Shown: positions 39,280 to 49,122 of the stretch, piece by piece | Position numbering within the stretch: position 1 is the stretch's first letter | Layout: every line of letters starts with the position of its first letter | Source: Rhizobium sp. CFBP 8762 | GTDB taxonomy: Bacteria > Pseudomonadota > Alphaproteobacteria > Rhizobiales > Rhizobiaceae | DNA: 64,000 nt | Assembly (NCBI RefSeq): GCF_014841565.1 | Contig: NZ_JACYUD010000010.1 | Location: forward strand, 95,649 to 159,648 | Direction: 5' to 3' | Position numbers and translations under genes: made by a program | Notes under the pieces: model-generated | Told to the model about the DNA's origin: nothing | The model's database searches: none | What the model saw: the letters and a program-made list of their open reading frames with translations, nothing else

Positions 39280-39552
39280 TTATGCTTCTTCGCCGAACCG
39301 GTCACGGACCAGCGCGTCCAGCGCATCGAGCGCTTCTGCTGCCTGCTCTCCCTCCGAAGTAACGGTAATGGAACAGCCAGTGCTGGCCGCCAGCATCATC
39401 AAACCCATGATGGAGGTGCCGCCAACCGTGCTGCCATCGCGGGAGACGGTGATAACAGCATCATAAGCCTCCACCGTCTGCACGAATTTGGCGGAAGCCC
39501 GGGCGTGAAGACCACGCTTGTTGATGATAAGCAGCTCTCGGGAAAGGGACAT
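39280..39552 (-). CDS. HPr-like phosphocarrier protein
   Basis: 90-residue phosphocarrier of the sugar/nitrogen phosphotransfer chain. Active-site His16 lies in GLHARAS, and the regulatory serine region SIMGLMML (Ser47) is intact, so it can be a substrate of the HprK encoded upstream. It is fourth in the unit chvI-chvG-hprK-EIIA-HPr-ahcY after chvI, chvG, hprK and EIIA. No sugar permease (EIIB/EIIC) is nearby, which points to a regulatory rather than transport role. Confidence 0.94.
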   Translation of the reverse strand: MSLSRELLIINKRGLHARASAKFVQTVEAYDAVITVSRDGSTVGGTSIMGLMMLAASTGCSITVTSEGEQAAEALDALDALVRDRFGEEA

Positions 39553-39566
39553 GCGTGTTGTAATCC

Positions 39567-39968
39567 CTACTTGCCGCTCAGCACACGGCTGGCCACGTTG
39601 ATGTATTTGCGGCCGGCTTCGGATGCTTCCACGAGTGCTGTGTCCATATCCTTTTCGCCACGGACACCGGCTAGCTTGATCAGCATTGGCAGGTTGACGC
39701 CTGCGATCACTTCGACCTTGCCGCTGCTCATCACCGAGATCGCGAGGTTGGATGGCGTGCCACCGAACATATCGGTGAGAATGATCACACCCTTGCCGAG
39801 ATCGGACCGGCTGACGGCCTCCAGAATATCCTGTCGCCGCTGATCCATATCATCTTCAGGGCCGATGGAAACAGTCTCAATGGCTTTTTGCGGTCCAACG
39901 ACATGCTCCAACGCATGTCTAAACTCTTCCGCCAGCTTGCCGTGTGTGACAAGCACAAGTCCAATCAT
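39567..39968 (-). CDS. PTS EIIA component, mannose (Man) family
   Basis: 133-residue EIIA of the mannose family. Phosphorylatable His9 lies in LVTHGKLAEEF, and VIILTDMFGGTPSNLA is the family hallmark. The start is ATG at 39968 (MIGLVLV). With HPr and a truncated HprK, and without EIIB/C/D, it is part of the alphaproteobacterial regulatory PTS that acts through protein phosphorylation. It lies 14 bp upstream of the HPr gene. Confidence 0.93.
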   Translation of the reverse strand: MIGLVLVTHGKLAEEFRHALEHVVGPQKAIETVSIGPEDDMDQRRQDILEAVSRSDLGKGVIILTDMFGGTPSNLAISVMSSGKVEVIAGVNLPMLIKLAGVRGEKDMDTALVEASEAGRKYINVASRVLSGK

Positions 39969-40119
39969 GGTGTCTCCGCTCCAATTACAAACATGGGATG
40001 GCGGGATATCGCACTGCGACAAATACGTCCACCTATGTTGCGCTCATCTTGGCGAGGAAACGCCGAAGTGCAAGATAAAAATCGACAACCCTCCCGGTAG
40101 AATAGACTAATATAGCTTG

Positions 40120-40557
40120 CTAATTCGATTTTAGCAGCCTTTGCAGCAAACCGAGCACATCCTGACACAGACCAACAGGCAGGCGAACCAATGGCAGGCT
40201 ATTGCCGTCGCCGAGATCGAAGCGTTCATTTTCGGGCGGCATTCGTGGTTCGTACGGCGCGCGGATGGGCAAGATCGCGACGTGAAGCGTGGCCGAAGTA
40301 ACCGCTGGCATGGAAACAATACCAGCACCCCGCACCTCGATCAGTCCAAAAATAGAGGATGGTGCGTGACCAATGACCGTTCCGTCTTTCACCTCGATCA
40401 AAACCTGATCGTCACTCACCAGGCTGCATGACTGGCCCTGACGTTCGGCAGCGTGGATCAAATCCAGCGCAAGAGACGATTTGCCCGCACCGGACGGTCC
40501 CACCAGCAACAGACCACGTTGACCCAGAACCAGAGCTGTTGCGTGAACATTTCGCAT
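40120..40557 (-). CDS. hprK: HprK, HPr kinase/phosphorylase (short alphaproteobacterial form)
   Basis: 145-residue kinase with only the C-terminal catalytic domain of the Firmicute enzyme (about 310 residues). Walker A GPSGAGKSS at 20-28, LVSDDQV, and the HprK loop GLIEVRGAGIV are present. It phosphorylates the serine of HPr in response to metabolite levels. In rhizobia the short form is linked by position to the ChvG/ChvI two-component system. It starts 4 bp after the chvG stop; a 151-bp gap separates it from EIIA. Confidence 0.93.
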   Translation of the reverse strand: MRNVHATALVLGQRGLLLVGPSGAGKSSLALDLIHAAERQGQSCSLVSDDQVLIEVKDGTVIGHAPSSIFGLIEVRGAGIVSMPAVTSATLHVAILPIRAPYEPRMPPENERFDLGDGNSLPLVRLPVGLCQDVLGLLQRLLKSN

Positions 40558-40561
40558 GGTC

Positions 40562-42355
40562 TCAGGACGTCTTTTCCAGCGGCAGGGACAGGATGAACCG
40601 CGCGCCTTGCGGCATACCCGTTGTCGTGTCGGACATGTTTTCGGCCTTCAGCGAACCGTTATGGGCCTCGGCAATCTGCCGAGAGATGGACAGGCCAAGA
40701 CCGGAATTCTGGCCAAAGCCCTCGCTATCGGGCCGGTCGGTGTAGAAGCGCTCAAAAATACGATCGATGTCTTCCGCCTGAATGCCCGGGCCATTGTCTT
40801 CTACGTTCACGATGCAGCGCGTGCGCGATCGTGTCAGGCGCACCGTGATCAATCCGCCCTGATCTGGCACAAAAGACCGCGCATTCTCAATCAGATTGGT
40901 AACGATTTGCCCGATGCGCAGATCATGACCACTGACGATGAATTTCGCTTTCGGATTATCCTTGCGGTCCACGATGAAATTCAACTGAACAGGTTTCTTG
41001 CTGCTGCGAATCTGGCGGGAAATCTCTACGAGATCACCCAGCAGCTTTTCCATATCGACCGATTTTGCGTCTGTGCGGGCCAGTTCAGCATCCAGCCGCG
41101 AGGCGTCTGAAATGTCGCTGATCAGACGATCCAGCCGCCGCACATCGTGAAGGATAATGTCGAGCAGGCGCTTTTTGGAGTCTTCGTTGCGGGCCAATGG
41201 CAAGGTTTCCACTGCGCTGCGCAGTGAGGTCAGCGGGTTTTTCAACTCATGGCTGACATCGGCGGCGAAACTTTCAATTGCGTCGATACGATCATACAGC
41301 GCGGTCGTCATGCCACGCAGCGCAATCGACAGATTGCCAATTTCGTCCTGACGGGAGGAAAAGTCCGGTATCTCCTCACGCTCCTTGGAGCCGCGACGCA
41401 CACGGATGGCCGCAGCCGACAGGCGGCGCAGCGGATTGGCAATGGTGCTGGACAACAGCAGTGACAAAACCACCGTGCCCAAGGCGGCGACACCGAACAC
41501 CCGCATGATGGCAAGGCGGGCCGCGTGAACGATCTTGTCAATATCACCGGCCTGTGTGGACAGAAGCAACACGCCGAGTACGGCCCGTGAGCGCTGCACG
41601 GGGACCGCGACCGATACAATCAACTCGCCCTTATCTGTCACGCGCACCACGGCGCTGCGAACACCGGTCAAAGCATTCATGACTTCGGGGTAAATCGTCC
41701 CGCTTCCCCCGGGTGCCTCGCGATAAAGCGGCAGATTGGTCGGCAGGAGCATTCGGTTGAAGAACGCGGTCAAGCGGTCGACAATGCTCACTGACTCCGG
41801 AGTCAATGGAGGCAGGTCAAACCGCAGAACCTGGCTTTTGGTGTAGAGATGACGGGAATCCAGCAAAAGATCGGCGTCCGCATCAAACAGGCGCGCGCGT
41901 GTACGGGTCGGTGAAATCAGCCGCCGGAGCACCGGTGCTTCCCGTTCACCATTAATCGAGAACTCCAGATCCTCGTCATTGGGGCGGGGCGTGATGCTTT
42001 GGCCCGCTTGCAGTTCCAGAAGCTTCTCCGGGTCAATGACGATGGCATTGGCGGGATCGACGGAGGCGGAGGCAGAAATTGCACCGGCGATGATTTCGCC
42101 TTGTGTCAGCAAACTTTCGACCCGGGCATCCACCAGCCCCTCGCGAAACTGATTGAGGTAGAGGATGCCAGCCAGCATCACCACCAGCGCCACGAGGTTA
42201 AAAAACAGAATGCGTCGCGTCAGGCTGGAAAAAACGGCATTGCCGAAGATACGGCGGATGAGCGTAAACGGATGCACCCAGCCACGGTGACCGGCACGGC
42301 CCCCATTTTCAGCCGCCGTGTCATCCAGCTCCGATTGCCGCAGAACTTCAACCAA
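40562..42355 (-). CDS. chvG: ChvG (ExoS-type) membrane sensor histidine kinase
   Basis: 597-residue sensor. Membrane segments near 48-68 and 283-303 enclose a periplasmic domain of about 215 residues (the target of ExoR-type repression in other rhizobia). HAMP follows, then the dimerisation box VSHELKNPLTSLRS with His369, and the HATPase domain (NLIENARSFVPD, VEDNGPGI, GLGLSISRQIAE). It controls envelope stress, acid response and exopolysaccharide with ChvI, encoded 21 bp upstream. Its C-terminus adjoins hprK. Confidence 0.95.
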   Translation of the reverse strand: MVEVLRQSELDDTAAENGGRAGHRGWVHPFTLIRRIFGNAVFSSLTRRILFFNLVALVVMLAGILYLNQFREGLVDARVESLLTQGEIIAGAISASASVDPANAIVIDPEKLLELQAGQSITPRPNDEDLEFSINGEREAPVLRRLISPTRTRARLFDADADLLLDSRHLYTKSQVLRFDLPPLTPESVSIVDRLTAFFNRMLLPTNLPLYREAPGGSGTIYPEVMNALTGVRSAVVRVTDKGELIVSVAVPVQRSRAVLGVLLLSTQAGDIDKIVHAARLAIMRVFGVAALGTVVLSLLLSSTIANPLRRLSAAAIRVRRGSKEREEIPDFSSRQDEIGNLSIALRGMTTALYDRIDAIESFAADVSHELKNPLTSLRSAVETLPLARNEDSKKRLLDIILHDVRRLDRLISDISDASRLDAELARTDAKSVDMEKLLGDLVEISRQIRSSKKPVQLNFIVDRKDNPKAKFIVSGHDLRIGQIVTNLIENARSFVPDQGGLITVRLTRSRTRCIVNVEDNGPGIQAEDIDRIFERFYTDRPDSEGFGQNSGLGLSISRQIAEAHNGSLKAENMSDTTTGMPQGARFILSLPLEKTS

Positions 42356-42376
42356 TCTGTTTTAACCTTTTTACGA

Positions 42377-43108
42377 TCAAGCTGATTCGCGGAAGCGATA
42401 TCCGACGCCGTACAGCGTTTCGATCATGTCGAAGTCATTGTCCACCATCTTGAATTTTTTGCGCAGCCGTTTGATGTGGCTGTCGATGGTGCGGTCATCC
42501 ACATAGACCTGCTCGTCATAGGCGGCATCCATCAGCGAATCACGACTTTTAACGACGCCCGGGCGTTGCGCCAGCGAATGCAGAATCAGGAATTCCGTGA
42601 CGGTCAGTGTCACAGGCTCGCCCTTCCAGGTGCAGGTGTGGCGCTCCTGATCCATCACCAGTTGGCCGCGCTCCAGGGATCGCGCCTGCACATCGGCAGC
42701 TTTTGCGCCGCCATTGGCCGTCTGGCTGGCAGCAGCGGCTTCACGACTGGACGCGCGGCGCAAGATAGCTTTCACACGCTCCACCAGCAGGCGCTGCGAG
42801 AACGGTTTGGTGATAAAATCATCCGCGCCCATTTTCAGGCCGAACAACTCGTCGATTTCTTCGTCTTTAGAGGTCAGAAAAATAACCGGAATATCGGATT
42901 TCTGCCGCAGACGGCGCAACAGTTCCATGCCATCCATGCGCGGCATCTTGATATCGAAGATCGCAAGCTGTGGCGGGCGGGCCAGCAGACCATCCAATGC
43001 CGATGCACCGTCGGTGTAGGTTTCGACCTTGTATCCTTCAGCCTCCAACGCAATGGATACGGAGGTCAGAATATTCCGGTCATCATCGACAAGCGCAATC
43101 GTGTGCAT
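42377..43108 (-). CDS. chvI: ChvI response regulator
   Basis: 243-residue OmpR-family regulator. Receiver: Asp52 in [12 protein letters not shown] at 79-80, Lys101 in FITKPF. C-terminal winged helix: [20 protein letters not shown] and [15 protein letters not shown]. The start is ATG at 43108 ([10 protein letters not shown]); longer frames are not supported. Its divergent promoter region with pckA, about 300 bp, is AT-rich and contains repeated TTTAAATCG motifs. Confidence 0.96.
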   Translation of the reverse strand: MHTIALVDDDRNILTSVSIALEAEGYKVETYTDGASALDGLLARPPQLAIFDIKMPRMDGMELLRRLRQKSDIPVIFLTSKDEEIDELFGLKMGADDFITKPFSQRLLVERVKAILRRASSREAAAASQTANGGAKAADVQARSLERGQLVMDQERHTCTWKGEPVTLTVTEFLILHSLAQRPGVVKSRDSLMDAAYDEQVYVDDRTIDSHIKRLRKKFKMVDNDFDMIETLYGVGYRFRESA

Positions 43109-43224
43109 CGTGCTAAAACTCCATTTCTGCAAAACCGATGGTGTCATCGGGAATCGTTTGTTTAGCCTCCTTGAGTATAAAGGTGGAACAAATTGTGGCA
43201 AATGGAAAAGGTCAGGGTGATCTT

Positions 43225-43308
43225 TTTAAATCGAGGCAAAAATTCATTCGATTTAAATCGCAGTTTCAAACGGTTTAATTTTGAGAAATCTGTTTTAAAT
43301 CGATTAAT
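43225..43308. promoter_or_regulatory. Multiple TTTAAATCG operators in the chvI-pckA divergent promoter region
   Basis: TTTAAATCG occurs at 43225-43233, as part of the perfect palindrome CGATTTAAATCG at 43249-43260, and as TTTTAAATCGATTAATA at 43293-43309, centred on CG like a LacI-family operator. AAACGGTTTAA near 43268 is a looser match. PckR, a LacI-type regulator, controls pckA in Sinorhizobium meliloti, so these may be its sites, but that match is inferred. The whole 299-bp gap (43109-43407) otherwise holds only AT-rich sequence. Confidence 0.65.
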
Positions 43309-43407
43309 ATATTGATTTCATTGAATTATTATTGTTTCAGTTTTGTGATTTGTTATGCTCCCTCCAGTTTCAATGGCCATCTGGCGCATTTAAAGGAATT
43401 TTCAGGC

Positions 43408-45015
43408 ATGGGGGCCTCACACATTCACACCCTGCCCACCGGGCAGGATAACGCGCCGTTCGTCAGTTCGACTGTTCTTTCCAACCTCAGCGAAGCAGCT
43501 TTGTATGAAGCAGCCATTCGCAATGGAGAGGCGCAACTGACGGCGCAAGGGGCTTTGCGCGCCCTGACGGGCCAGCACACGGGCCGGTCTGCAAAGGACA
43601 AGTGCATTGTCAGCGATGCTACAACGGAAAGCCAGATCTGGTGGGATAACAACAAAGCAATGACGCCGGAGCATTTCGCTGTGCTGCACGCGGACATGCT
43701 GGCGCATTGTGCCGGCAAGACCTTGTATGTGCAGGACCTGATCGGCGGGGCGGACCCGGAAAATGCGCTTCCAACCCGCGTGGTAACGGAACTTGCCTGG
43801 CACTCGCTGTTCATTCGCAATCTCTTGATTCGTCCAAAGCGGGACACGCTGGCGGATTTCCGGCCTAAGTTGACGATCATCGATCTGCCAAGCTTCAAGG
43901 CCGATCCTGCGCGTCATGGCTGCCGCAGCGAAACGGTTATCGCTTGCGACCTCGTCAACGGCATCGTGCTGATTGCCGGCACATCCTATGCCGGTGAAAT
44001 TAAAAAGTCCGTCTTTACAGCCCTGAACTACCTGCTGCCCGCCCAGGATGTCATGCCCATGCACTGCTCGGCCAATGTGGGTGATGATGGAAAATCCGCC
44101 GTGTTTTTCGGTCTGTCCGGTACGGGCAAGACAACATTGTCTGCGGACCCCACACGCACCTTGATCGGCGATGACGAGCATGGGTGGGGGGAAGACGGCA
44201 TCTTCAATTTCGAGGGGGGATGCTACGCAAAGACCATTCGTCTGTCAGCGGAAGCAGAACCGGAAATCTTTGCTACCACGCAGCGGTTTGGCACGGTGCT
44301 GGAAAACGTGGTTCTGGATGACAACCGCGTGCCCGACTTTGATGATGGTTCGCTGACGGAAAACACCCGGTGTGCCTACCCGCTGCATTTCATTCCGAAT
44401 GCCAGCGAAACGGGCCGGGCCGGGCATCCGGCAACTGTGATCATGCTGACGGCGGATGCTTTCGGCGTGCTGCCCCCCATTGCACGGCTGACGCCGGAGC
44501 AGGCCATGTACCATTTCCTCTCCGGTTACACGGCCAAGGTCGCAGGCACGGAAAAAGGTGTTACGGAACCGGAAGCGACGTTCTCCACCTGCTTTGGTGC
44601 GCCATTCATGCCGCGTCACCCGGCAGAGTACGGCAACCTGTTACGTGATCTCATTGGTCGCCACGGGGCGGAGTGCTGGCTGGTCAACACGGGCTGGACG
44701 GGCGGTGCCTATGGTACTGGCAAGCGTATGCCGATCCGTGCAACCCGCGCCTTGCTGACGGCTGCGCTGAACGGGTCGTTGAACGATTCGGACTTCCGCA
44801 CCGACCCGCATTTCGGCTTTGCGGTGCCGGTGTCCGTGCCGGGTGTCGATACGGGTATTCTGGACCCACGGTCGACCTGGGCAGATGCAAGCGCCTATGA
44901 CCGGCAGGCGGAACGACTGACGGATATGTTCGCAGCCAACTTCGCCAAGTTCGAACGCCATGTGGATGTGGGCGTTCGCGATGCTGGTCCCGGTATCCGG
45001 CTCGCTGCCGAGTAG
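43408..45015 (+). CDS. pckA: PckA, ATP-dependent phosphoenolpyruvate carboxykinase
   Basis: Converts oxaloacetate to PEP with ATP, the key gluconeogenic step from C4 acids. The 535-residue protein has the P-loop GLSGTGKTT at 235-243, the LIGDDEHGW metal motif and [11 protein letters not shown] near the C-terminus. The start is ATG at 43408, which gives the standard length; an in-frame start at 43312 would add 32 residues without homology. pckA divergent from chvI-chvG is the normal rhizobial order, and acid-induced pckA expression through ChvG/ChvI is known in Agrobacterium. A terminator and a parS-like site follow. Confidence 0.97.
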   Translation: MGASHIHTLPTGQDNAPFVSSTVLSNLSEAALYEAAIRNGEAQLTAQGALRALTGQHTGRSAKDKCIVSDATTESQIWWDNNKAMTPEHFAVLHADMLAHCAGKTLYVQDLIGGADPENALPTRVVTELAWHSLFIRNLLIRPKRDTLADFRPKLTIIDLPSFKADPARHGCRSETVIACDLVNGIVLIAGTSYAGEIKKSVFTALNYLLPAQDVMPMHCSANVGDDGKSAVFFGLSGTGKTTLSADPTRTLIGDDEHGWGEDGIFNFEGGCYAKTIRLSAEAEPEIFATTQRFGTVLENVVLDDNRVPDFDDGSLTENTRCAYPLHFIPNASETGRAGHPATVIMLTADAFGVLPPIARLTPEQAMYHFLSGYTAKVAGTEKGVTEPEATFSTCFGAPFMPRHPAEYGNLLRDLIGRHGAECWLVNTGWTGGAYGTGKRMPIRATRALLTAALNGSLNDSDFRTDPHFGFAVPVSVPGVDTGILDPRSTWADASAYDRQAERLTDMFAANFAKFERHVDVGVRDAGPGIRLAAE

Positions 45016-45053
45016 ACATGCACAAGAAAATGTCCATGTCTGCCAAGACAGAC

Positions 45054-45069
45054 TGATTCACGTGAAACC
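45054..45069. promoter_or_regulatory. parS-like ParB binding site 3 (downstream of pckA)
   Basis: TGATTCACGTGAAACC matches parS at 14 of 16 positions. It is intergenic, about 40 kb from the proposed origin, and its right end overlaps the first bases of the pckA terminator stem. Confidence 0.65.
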
Positions 45070-45094
45070 CGGCTGTGTTGCAGCCGGGTTTTTT
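45066..45094 (+). terminator. Intrinsic terminator after pckA
   Basis: AACCCGGCTG and CAGCCGGGTT arms with a 5-nt loop, followed by a T run. Confidence 0.87.
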
Positions 45095-45134
45095 GCTATG
45101 TGAAGCCGACAACGACTTTTGAACCGGCAGGCAG

Positions 45135-45569
45135 ATGGCAAGCGACCCTTTATACATCAACGAGCGGATCGTGATTGCCGGATGGGAACTGACCGAGCAA
45201 TTTGTGCTGGCGGGCGGGCCGGGGGGGCAGAATGTCAACAAGGTTTCAACGGCAGTCCAACTGCGTTTTGATATCGCGAACTCGCCTGCGTTAGATGACC
45301 GGGTTAAAGCCAACGCCTTGGCGCTGTCAGGGCGACGGGCCTCAAAAGAGGGCGTGCTGCTGTTGGAGGCCAGTCGCTTCCGAAGCCAGGAGCGCAATCG
45401 GGACGATGCGCGGGAACGGCTGAAGGAACTGATTCTGAAAGCCGCCGAACCACCGCCGCCGCCGCGCCGCAAGACAAGGCCAACCAAGGGCTCGGTTGAG
45501 CGCCGGCTGAAAGCCAAGGCCGGACGCTCGGATGTGAAGAAGATGCGTGGGCGACCAGAGGATAACTAA
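45135..45569 (+). CDS. arfB: ArfB, peptidyl-tRNA hydrolase for stalled ribosomes
   Basis: 144-residue release-factor-like protein that frees peptides from non-stop ribosomes. The catalytic GGPGGQN motif is at 27-33. It lacks a codon-recognition domain and ends in a basic Arg/Lys-rich tail (RRKTRPTKGSVERRLKAKAG) that would thread the empty mRNA channel. It starts 40 bp after the pckA terminator. The next gene starts 5 bp after its stop. Confidence 0.94.
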   Translation: MASDPLYINERIVIAGWELTEQFVLAGGPGGQNVNKVSTAVQLRFDIANSPALDDRVKANALALSGRRASKEGVLLLEASRFRSQERNRDDARERLKELILKAAEPPPPPRRKTRPTKGSVERRLKAKAGRSDVKKMRGRPEDN

Positions 45570-45573
45570 ATTT

Positions 45574-46185
45574 ATGCAGTGGCTTCCACAGGGTATCCGT
45601 TATTTTCCAGAGTATTTGAATCGCGTTGCGCAGGAGCAGCTCGTTACGGATATCCGATCCGTGGTTGCCCAAGCCCCGCTGTATACGCCTGTTATGCCGA
45701 AGACCGGCACGCCGATGAGCGTGCGCATGACCAATTGCGGACCGCTCGGATGGGTGACGGACAAGGAGCGCGGCTATCGCTACCAGCTAGACCATCCCGT
45801 TACCGGCGCGCCATGGCCTGCTATACCGCCCGTGCTGCTGGAACTCTGGAACGCCGTTTCCGGCTGCAATCTGCCGCCGCAGGCGTGCCTCATCAACTTT
45901 TACAGCGACACAGCCAAGATGGGATTGCATCAGGATAAGGACGAGCAGGCACTGAACGCGCCGGTTGTTTCTATTTCGCTGGGCAACACCTGCCTGTTTC
46001 GCGTCGGTGGTGTGAAGCGAGAGGATAAGACGCAGTCCTTCCGTCTAGCCAGCGGGGATGTGGTGGTGCTTGGGGGTGAGGGACGGCTTTGCTTTCATGG
46101 CGTGGACAAGATTTATCCAACCACCTCGACGCTGCTGAAACAGGGTGGGCGGGTGAACCTGACCCTGCGCCGCGTCACTTTATAA
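45574..46185 (+). CDS. alkB: AlkB, alkylated DNA/RNA repair dioxygenase
   Basis: 203-residue Fe(II)/2-oxoglutarate-dependent enzyme that repairs alkylated bases such as 1-methyladenine and 3-methylcytosine. The iron motif HxD is in GLHQDKDE, the third His in LCFHGVDKI, and the 2-oxoglutarate Arg pair in GRVNLTLRR. INFYSDTAKMGLHQD is the family signature. The start is ATG at 45574, 5 bp after arfB; a GTG at 45547 is possible but overlaps arfB. Its stop lies 3 bp from the opposing coaA stop. Confidence 0.94.
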   Translation: MQWLPQGIRYFPEYLNRVAQEQLVTDIRSVVAQAPLYTPVMPKTGTPMSVRMTNCGPLGWVTDKERGYRYQLDHPVTGAPWPAIPPVLLELWNAVSGCNLPPQACLINFYSDTAKMGLHQDKDEQALNAPVVSISLGNTCLFRVGGVKREDKTQSFRLASGDVVVLGGEGRLCFHGVDKIYPTTSTLLKQGGRVNLTLRRVTL

Positions 46186-46188
46186 TCT

Positions 46189-47184
46189 TCATAGCTTGCG
46201 CAACGCGACTGTCTTGGTCAGGTGATCCTCGCCCTTTTGCAGGATCAGATCAGCGCGGGGCCGGGTCGGCAGGATATTCTGATGCAGGTTTTTCAGGTTG
46301 ATGTCGTTCCACAACCGCTCGGCAATCGCTTGAGCCTCGTCATCGCTGACCGACGCGTAGCGATTAAAGTACGAATCTGGATCACGAAACGCAGTCTGGC
46401 GCAGCCGCATGAACCGGTTGATGTACCAGGTATGGATCAGGTTTTCGTCGGCGTCGATATAGATCGAAAAATCAAAGAAATCCGAGACCATCGGCACGAT
46501 TTTGCCATCGGCGGGAAGGCTGCGCGATTGCAGAACATTGATGCCTTCAAAGATCAGAATATCGGGCCGGTCCACGATTTTAAATTCATCGGGGATGACG
46601 TCGTAAATCAGGTGAGAGTAGCTGGGCGCTTTGACATTGCGCTGTCCCGCCTTGATGGCGGATAAAAATCGAAGAAGCGCACCTGTATCGTAGCTTTCCG
46701 GGAAACCCTTGCGGTCCATCAGGTTTTCACGGCGCAGAATTGTGTTGGGATAGAGAAAACCATCGGTGGTGACCAGATCGACCTTCGGGCTGGATGGCCA
46801 GCGCGAGAGCAATTCTGCGAGAATACGGGCTGTGGTGGATTTCCCAACCGCCACCGACCCCGCGATGCCGATGACAAACGGTGTCTTGGCTTCAAACGAT
46901 TGGCTCAGAAACCGCTGGCGCTGCTCGAACAGCAATTGGGACGATTCCACATGGGACGATAGCAACCGCGACAAGGACAAATAAATCCGGCGAACCTCAT
47001 CCAGATCAATCGGGTCATTGAGTGATCTTAGCCGGCGAACTTCATCTGCTGTCAAGGTGAGGGGCGTGTCGGCACGAAACTTCGACCATTCCTCGGCAGA
47101 AAAGAAGCGGTAGGGGGAATAGCGCCGCTTTTCCAGATCATCCGGAATATCGGCCGGCTCCCGCTCATCAAACGCGAAGGTCAT
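46189..47184 (-). CDS. coaA: CoaA, type I pantothenate kinase
   Basis: First committed step of CoA synthesis. The 331-residue protein has the P-loop GSVAVGKS at 109-116, [10 protein letters not shown], and the CoaA segments [17 protein letters not shown] and IFEGINVLQ. It overlaps hisE by 4 bp and so belongs to the his transcript; coaA after hisE is a conserved rhizobial arrangement. It converges on alkB with a gap of 3 bp and no terminator between. Confidence 0.95.
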   Translation of the reverse strand: MTFAFDEREPADIPDDLEKRRYSPYRFFSAEEWSKFRADTPLTLTADEVRRLRSLNDPIDLDEVRRIYLSLSRLLSSHVESSQLLFEQRQRFLSQSFEAKTPFVIGIAGSVAVGKSTTARILAELLSRWPSSPKVDLVTTDGFLYPNTILRRENLMDRKGFPESYDTGALLRFLSAIKAGQRNVKAPSYSHLIYDVIPDEFKIVDRPDILIFEGINVLQSRSLPADGKIVPMVSDFFDFSIYIDADENLIHTWYINRFMRLRQTAFRDPDSYFNRYASVSDDEAQAIAERLWNDINLKNLHQNILPTRPRADLILQKGEDHLTKTVALRKL

Positions 47185-47504
47185 TGTGGTTGCCGGTTTG
47201 CCTTTTCCGTGAGGCCGGATTGTCCTGTGCGCCTCTCAAGCTCGTTCAGCACATCTTGTAATGGAATATCAGCAATATTCAAGACAACCAGCAGGTGATA
47301 GATCAGGTCCGCACTTTCGTTCACCAGCGCTTCCCGATCCTCACTCACAGCGGCAATAACGGTTTCCACTGCTTCCTCGCCCAGTTTCTTGGCTGCCTTG
47401 GTTTGTCCGTGGGCAACGAGCTTGGCCGTCCAGGATTCGTCAGGGGATGCCTTGGCGCGCTCCGCGACCATCCGCTCCAAGGTTTTCAACGTGAAACTGC
47501 TCAT
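47181..47504 (-). CDS. hisE: HisE, phosphoribosyl-ATP pyrophosphatase
   Basis: 107-residue histidine-pathway enzyme that hydrolyses PR-ATP to PR-AMP. The family motif [13 protein letters not shown] lies near 41-53 and [13 protein letters not shown] near 63-75. The start is ATG at 47504 ([12 protein letters not shown]); a longer frame upstream would run into hisF. HisI, the partner activity, is not in the window. Confidence 0.94.
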   Translation of the reverse strand: MSSFTLKTLERMVAERAKASPDESWTAKLVAHGQTKAAKKLGEEAVETVIAAVSEDREALVNESADLIYHLLVVLNIADIPLQDVLNELERRTGQSGLTEKANRQPQ

Positions 47505-47514
47505 AGACGCGTCC

Positions 47515-48291
47515 TCAATCCAGCCGCATGGCGATGCCATGATCAGCCATGTATTGCTTGGCCTCACCGATGCTGTAGGTGCCAAAATGAAAGATAGAAG
47601 CAGCCAGTACAGCCGTCGCATGACCATCCCGCACACCGGCCACCAGATCGTCCAGTGTGCCGACACCGCCGGATGCGATAACCGGCGCACGCACGGCATC
47701 GGCTATGGTGCGCGTCAGCGCCAGATCATAACCGCTTTTTGTGCCGTCCTTGTCCATGGATGTCAGCAAAATTTCTCCAGCGCCAAGGTCCACAACTTTC
47801 TGCGCAAATTCGATGGCATCAATGCCGGTCGATTGTCGTCCGCCATGGGTAAAGATTTCCCATCGCAGTTCTTCGCCCTCTACCGATACGCGCTTTGCGT
47901 CAATTGCTACGACAATGCACTGGTTGCCGAACTTGTCTGCAGCCTCAGCCACGAAATCCGGGTTTTTGACGGCAGTCGTATTGATCGAGACCTTATCGGC
48001 GCCTGCCAGCAGCAGCTTACGAATATCACTCACCTGCCGCACGCCACCGCCGACCGTCAGTGGCATAAAACACTGTTCAGCCGTGCGCGCCACCACGTCG
48101 AAAATGGTATCGCGGTTGTCGGAGGAGGCGGTGATGTCCAGAAAGCAGAGTTCGTCCGCACCGGCAGCATCGTAGGCGCGGGCGGATTCGACGGGATCAC
48201 CGGCATCAATCAGATCAAGAAAGTTGATGCCCTTGACGACGCGGCCGTCTTTGACATCAAGGCAGGGAATAACGCGGGCCTTGAGGGTCAT
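47515..48291 (-). CDS. hisF: HisF, cyclase subunit of imidazole glycerol phosphate synthase
   Basis: 258-residue TIM barrel that with HisH makes imidazole glycerol phosphate and AICAR. The catalytic Asp12 is in [13 protein letters not shown] and the second Asp in [11 protein letters not shown]. It overlaps hisA by 4 bp and is 10 bp ahead of hisE. Confidence 0.96.
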   Translation of the reverse strand: MTLKARVIPCLDVKDGRVVKGINFLDLIDAGDPVESARAYDAAGADELCFLDITASSDNRDTIFDVVARTAEQCFMPLTVGGGVRQVSDIRKLLLAGADKVSINTTAVKNPDFVAEAADKFGNQCIVVAIDAKRVSVEGEELRWEIFTHGGRQSTGIDAIEFAQKVVDLGAGEILLTSMDKDGTKSGYDLALTRTIADAVRAPVIASGGVGTLDDLVAGVRDGHATAVLAASIFHFGTYSIGEAKQYMADHGIAMRLD

Positions 48292-49049
48292 TGCAGTGCC
48301 TCGGTTTTGGATGGCTCAGTCTTGGCCGCGCGAATAAGCGCCAGCGCTTCATGCGGATCAATCCGTCCGTCATACAGAGCGCGACCGGAAATCGCGCCTT
48401 CCAGCTTGGCCGCATTAGGCTGCACCATGCGCGCGATATCATCCATGGATGCCAGACCACCCGACGCAATCACGGGTATGGAGACGGCATCGGCCAGTTC
48501 CAGTGTGGATTCCCAGTTGATGCCAGTCAGAATGCCATCGCGATCAATATCGGTATAGATAATGGCCGCGACGCCAGCCCCTTCGAATTTTCGTGCCAGC
48601 TCGATGACACCGAGTTCGGACGCCTCTGCCCAGCCTTCCACAGCAACCTTGCCTCCCTTGGCATCAATGCCAACGGCAACCTTGCCCGGAAACTGCTTGC
48701 AAGCCTCGATAACCAGAGCAGGGTCGCGCACGGCCACGGTGCCGAGGATAACGCGGGCCAAGCCGCGCGACAGCCAGTTTTCGATATGCGCCAGCGTGCG
48801 AATGCCGCCGCCAAGCTGCACGGGGTTTTTCGTTGCTTGCAGAATCGCATCGACCGCTGCACCGTTGACAGTCTCACCCGCAAACGCGCCGTTCAGATCA
48901 ACCACATGCAGCCATTCGAACCCTTGGGCCTCAAAGGCTTTTGCCTGCGCTGCCGGGTCAGGATTGTAAACGGTAGCCTGCTCCATATCGCCCAGCTTGA
49001 GGCGAACGCATTGGCCGTCTTTCAGATCGATGGCGGGAAATAAAATCAT
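48288..49049 (-). CDS. hisA: HisA, ProFAR isomerase
   Basis: 253-residue TIM barrel catalysing the Amadori rearrangement of ProFAR. Asp8 is in [16 protein letters not shown], and [12 protein letters not shown] and [13 protein letters not shown] are typical. The start is ATG at 49049; further upstream frames read through a hairpin element. It is separated from hisH by 73 bp, which contain that RIME-like element. Confidence 0.96.
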   Translation of the reverse strand: MILFPAIDLKDGQCVRLKLGDMEQATVYNPDPAAQAKAFEAQGFEWLHVVDLNGAFAGETVNGAAVDAILQATKNPVQLGGGIRTLAHIENWLSRGLARVILGTVAVRDPALVIEACKQFPGKVAVGIDAKGGKVAVEGWAEASELGVIELARKFEGAGVAAIIYTDIDRDGILTGINWESTLELADAVSIPVIASGGLASMDDIARMVQPNAAKLEGAISGRALYDGRIDPHEALALIRAAKTEPSKTEALQ

Positions 49050-49069
49050 GGTCGTACTTTCGAACCGGA

Positions 49070-49113
49070 GCATTTTCAGCAAAAGCGACGTCGCTTTTGC
49101 GTTAGAACAATGC
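49070..49113. repeat. RIME-like hairpin element, copy 2 (hisH-hisA gap)
   Basis: Outer GCATT (49070-49074) and AATGC (49109-49113) with a 22-bp perfect palindrome GCAAAAGCGA-CG-TCGCTTTTGC at 49079-49100. It lies inside the his operon, so it may affect mRNA stability rather than terminate. Confidence 0.6.
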
Positions 49114-49122
49114 GTTAGAAAA

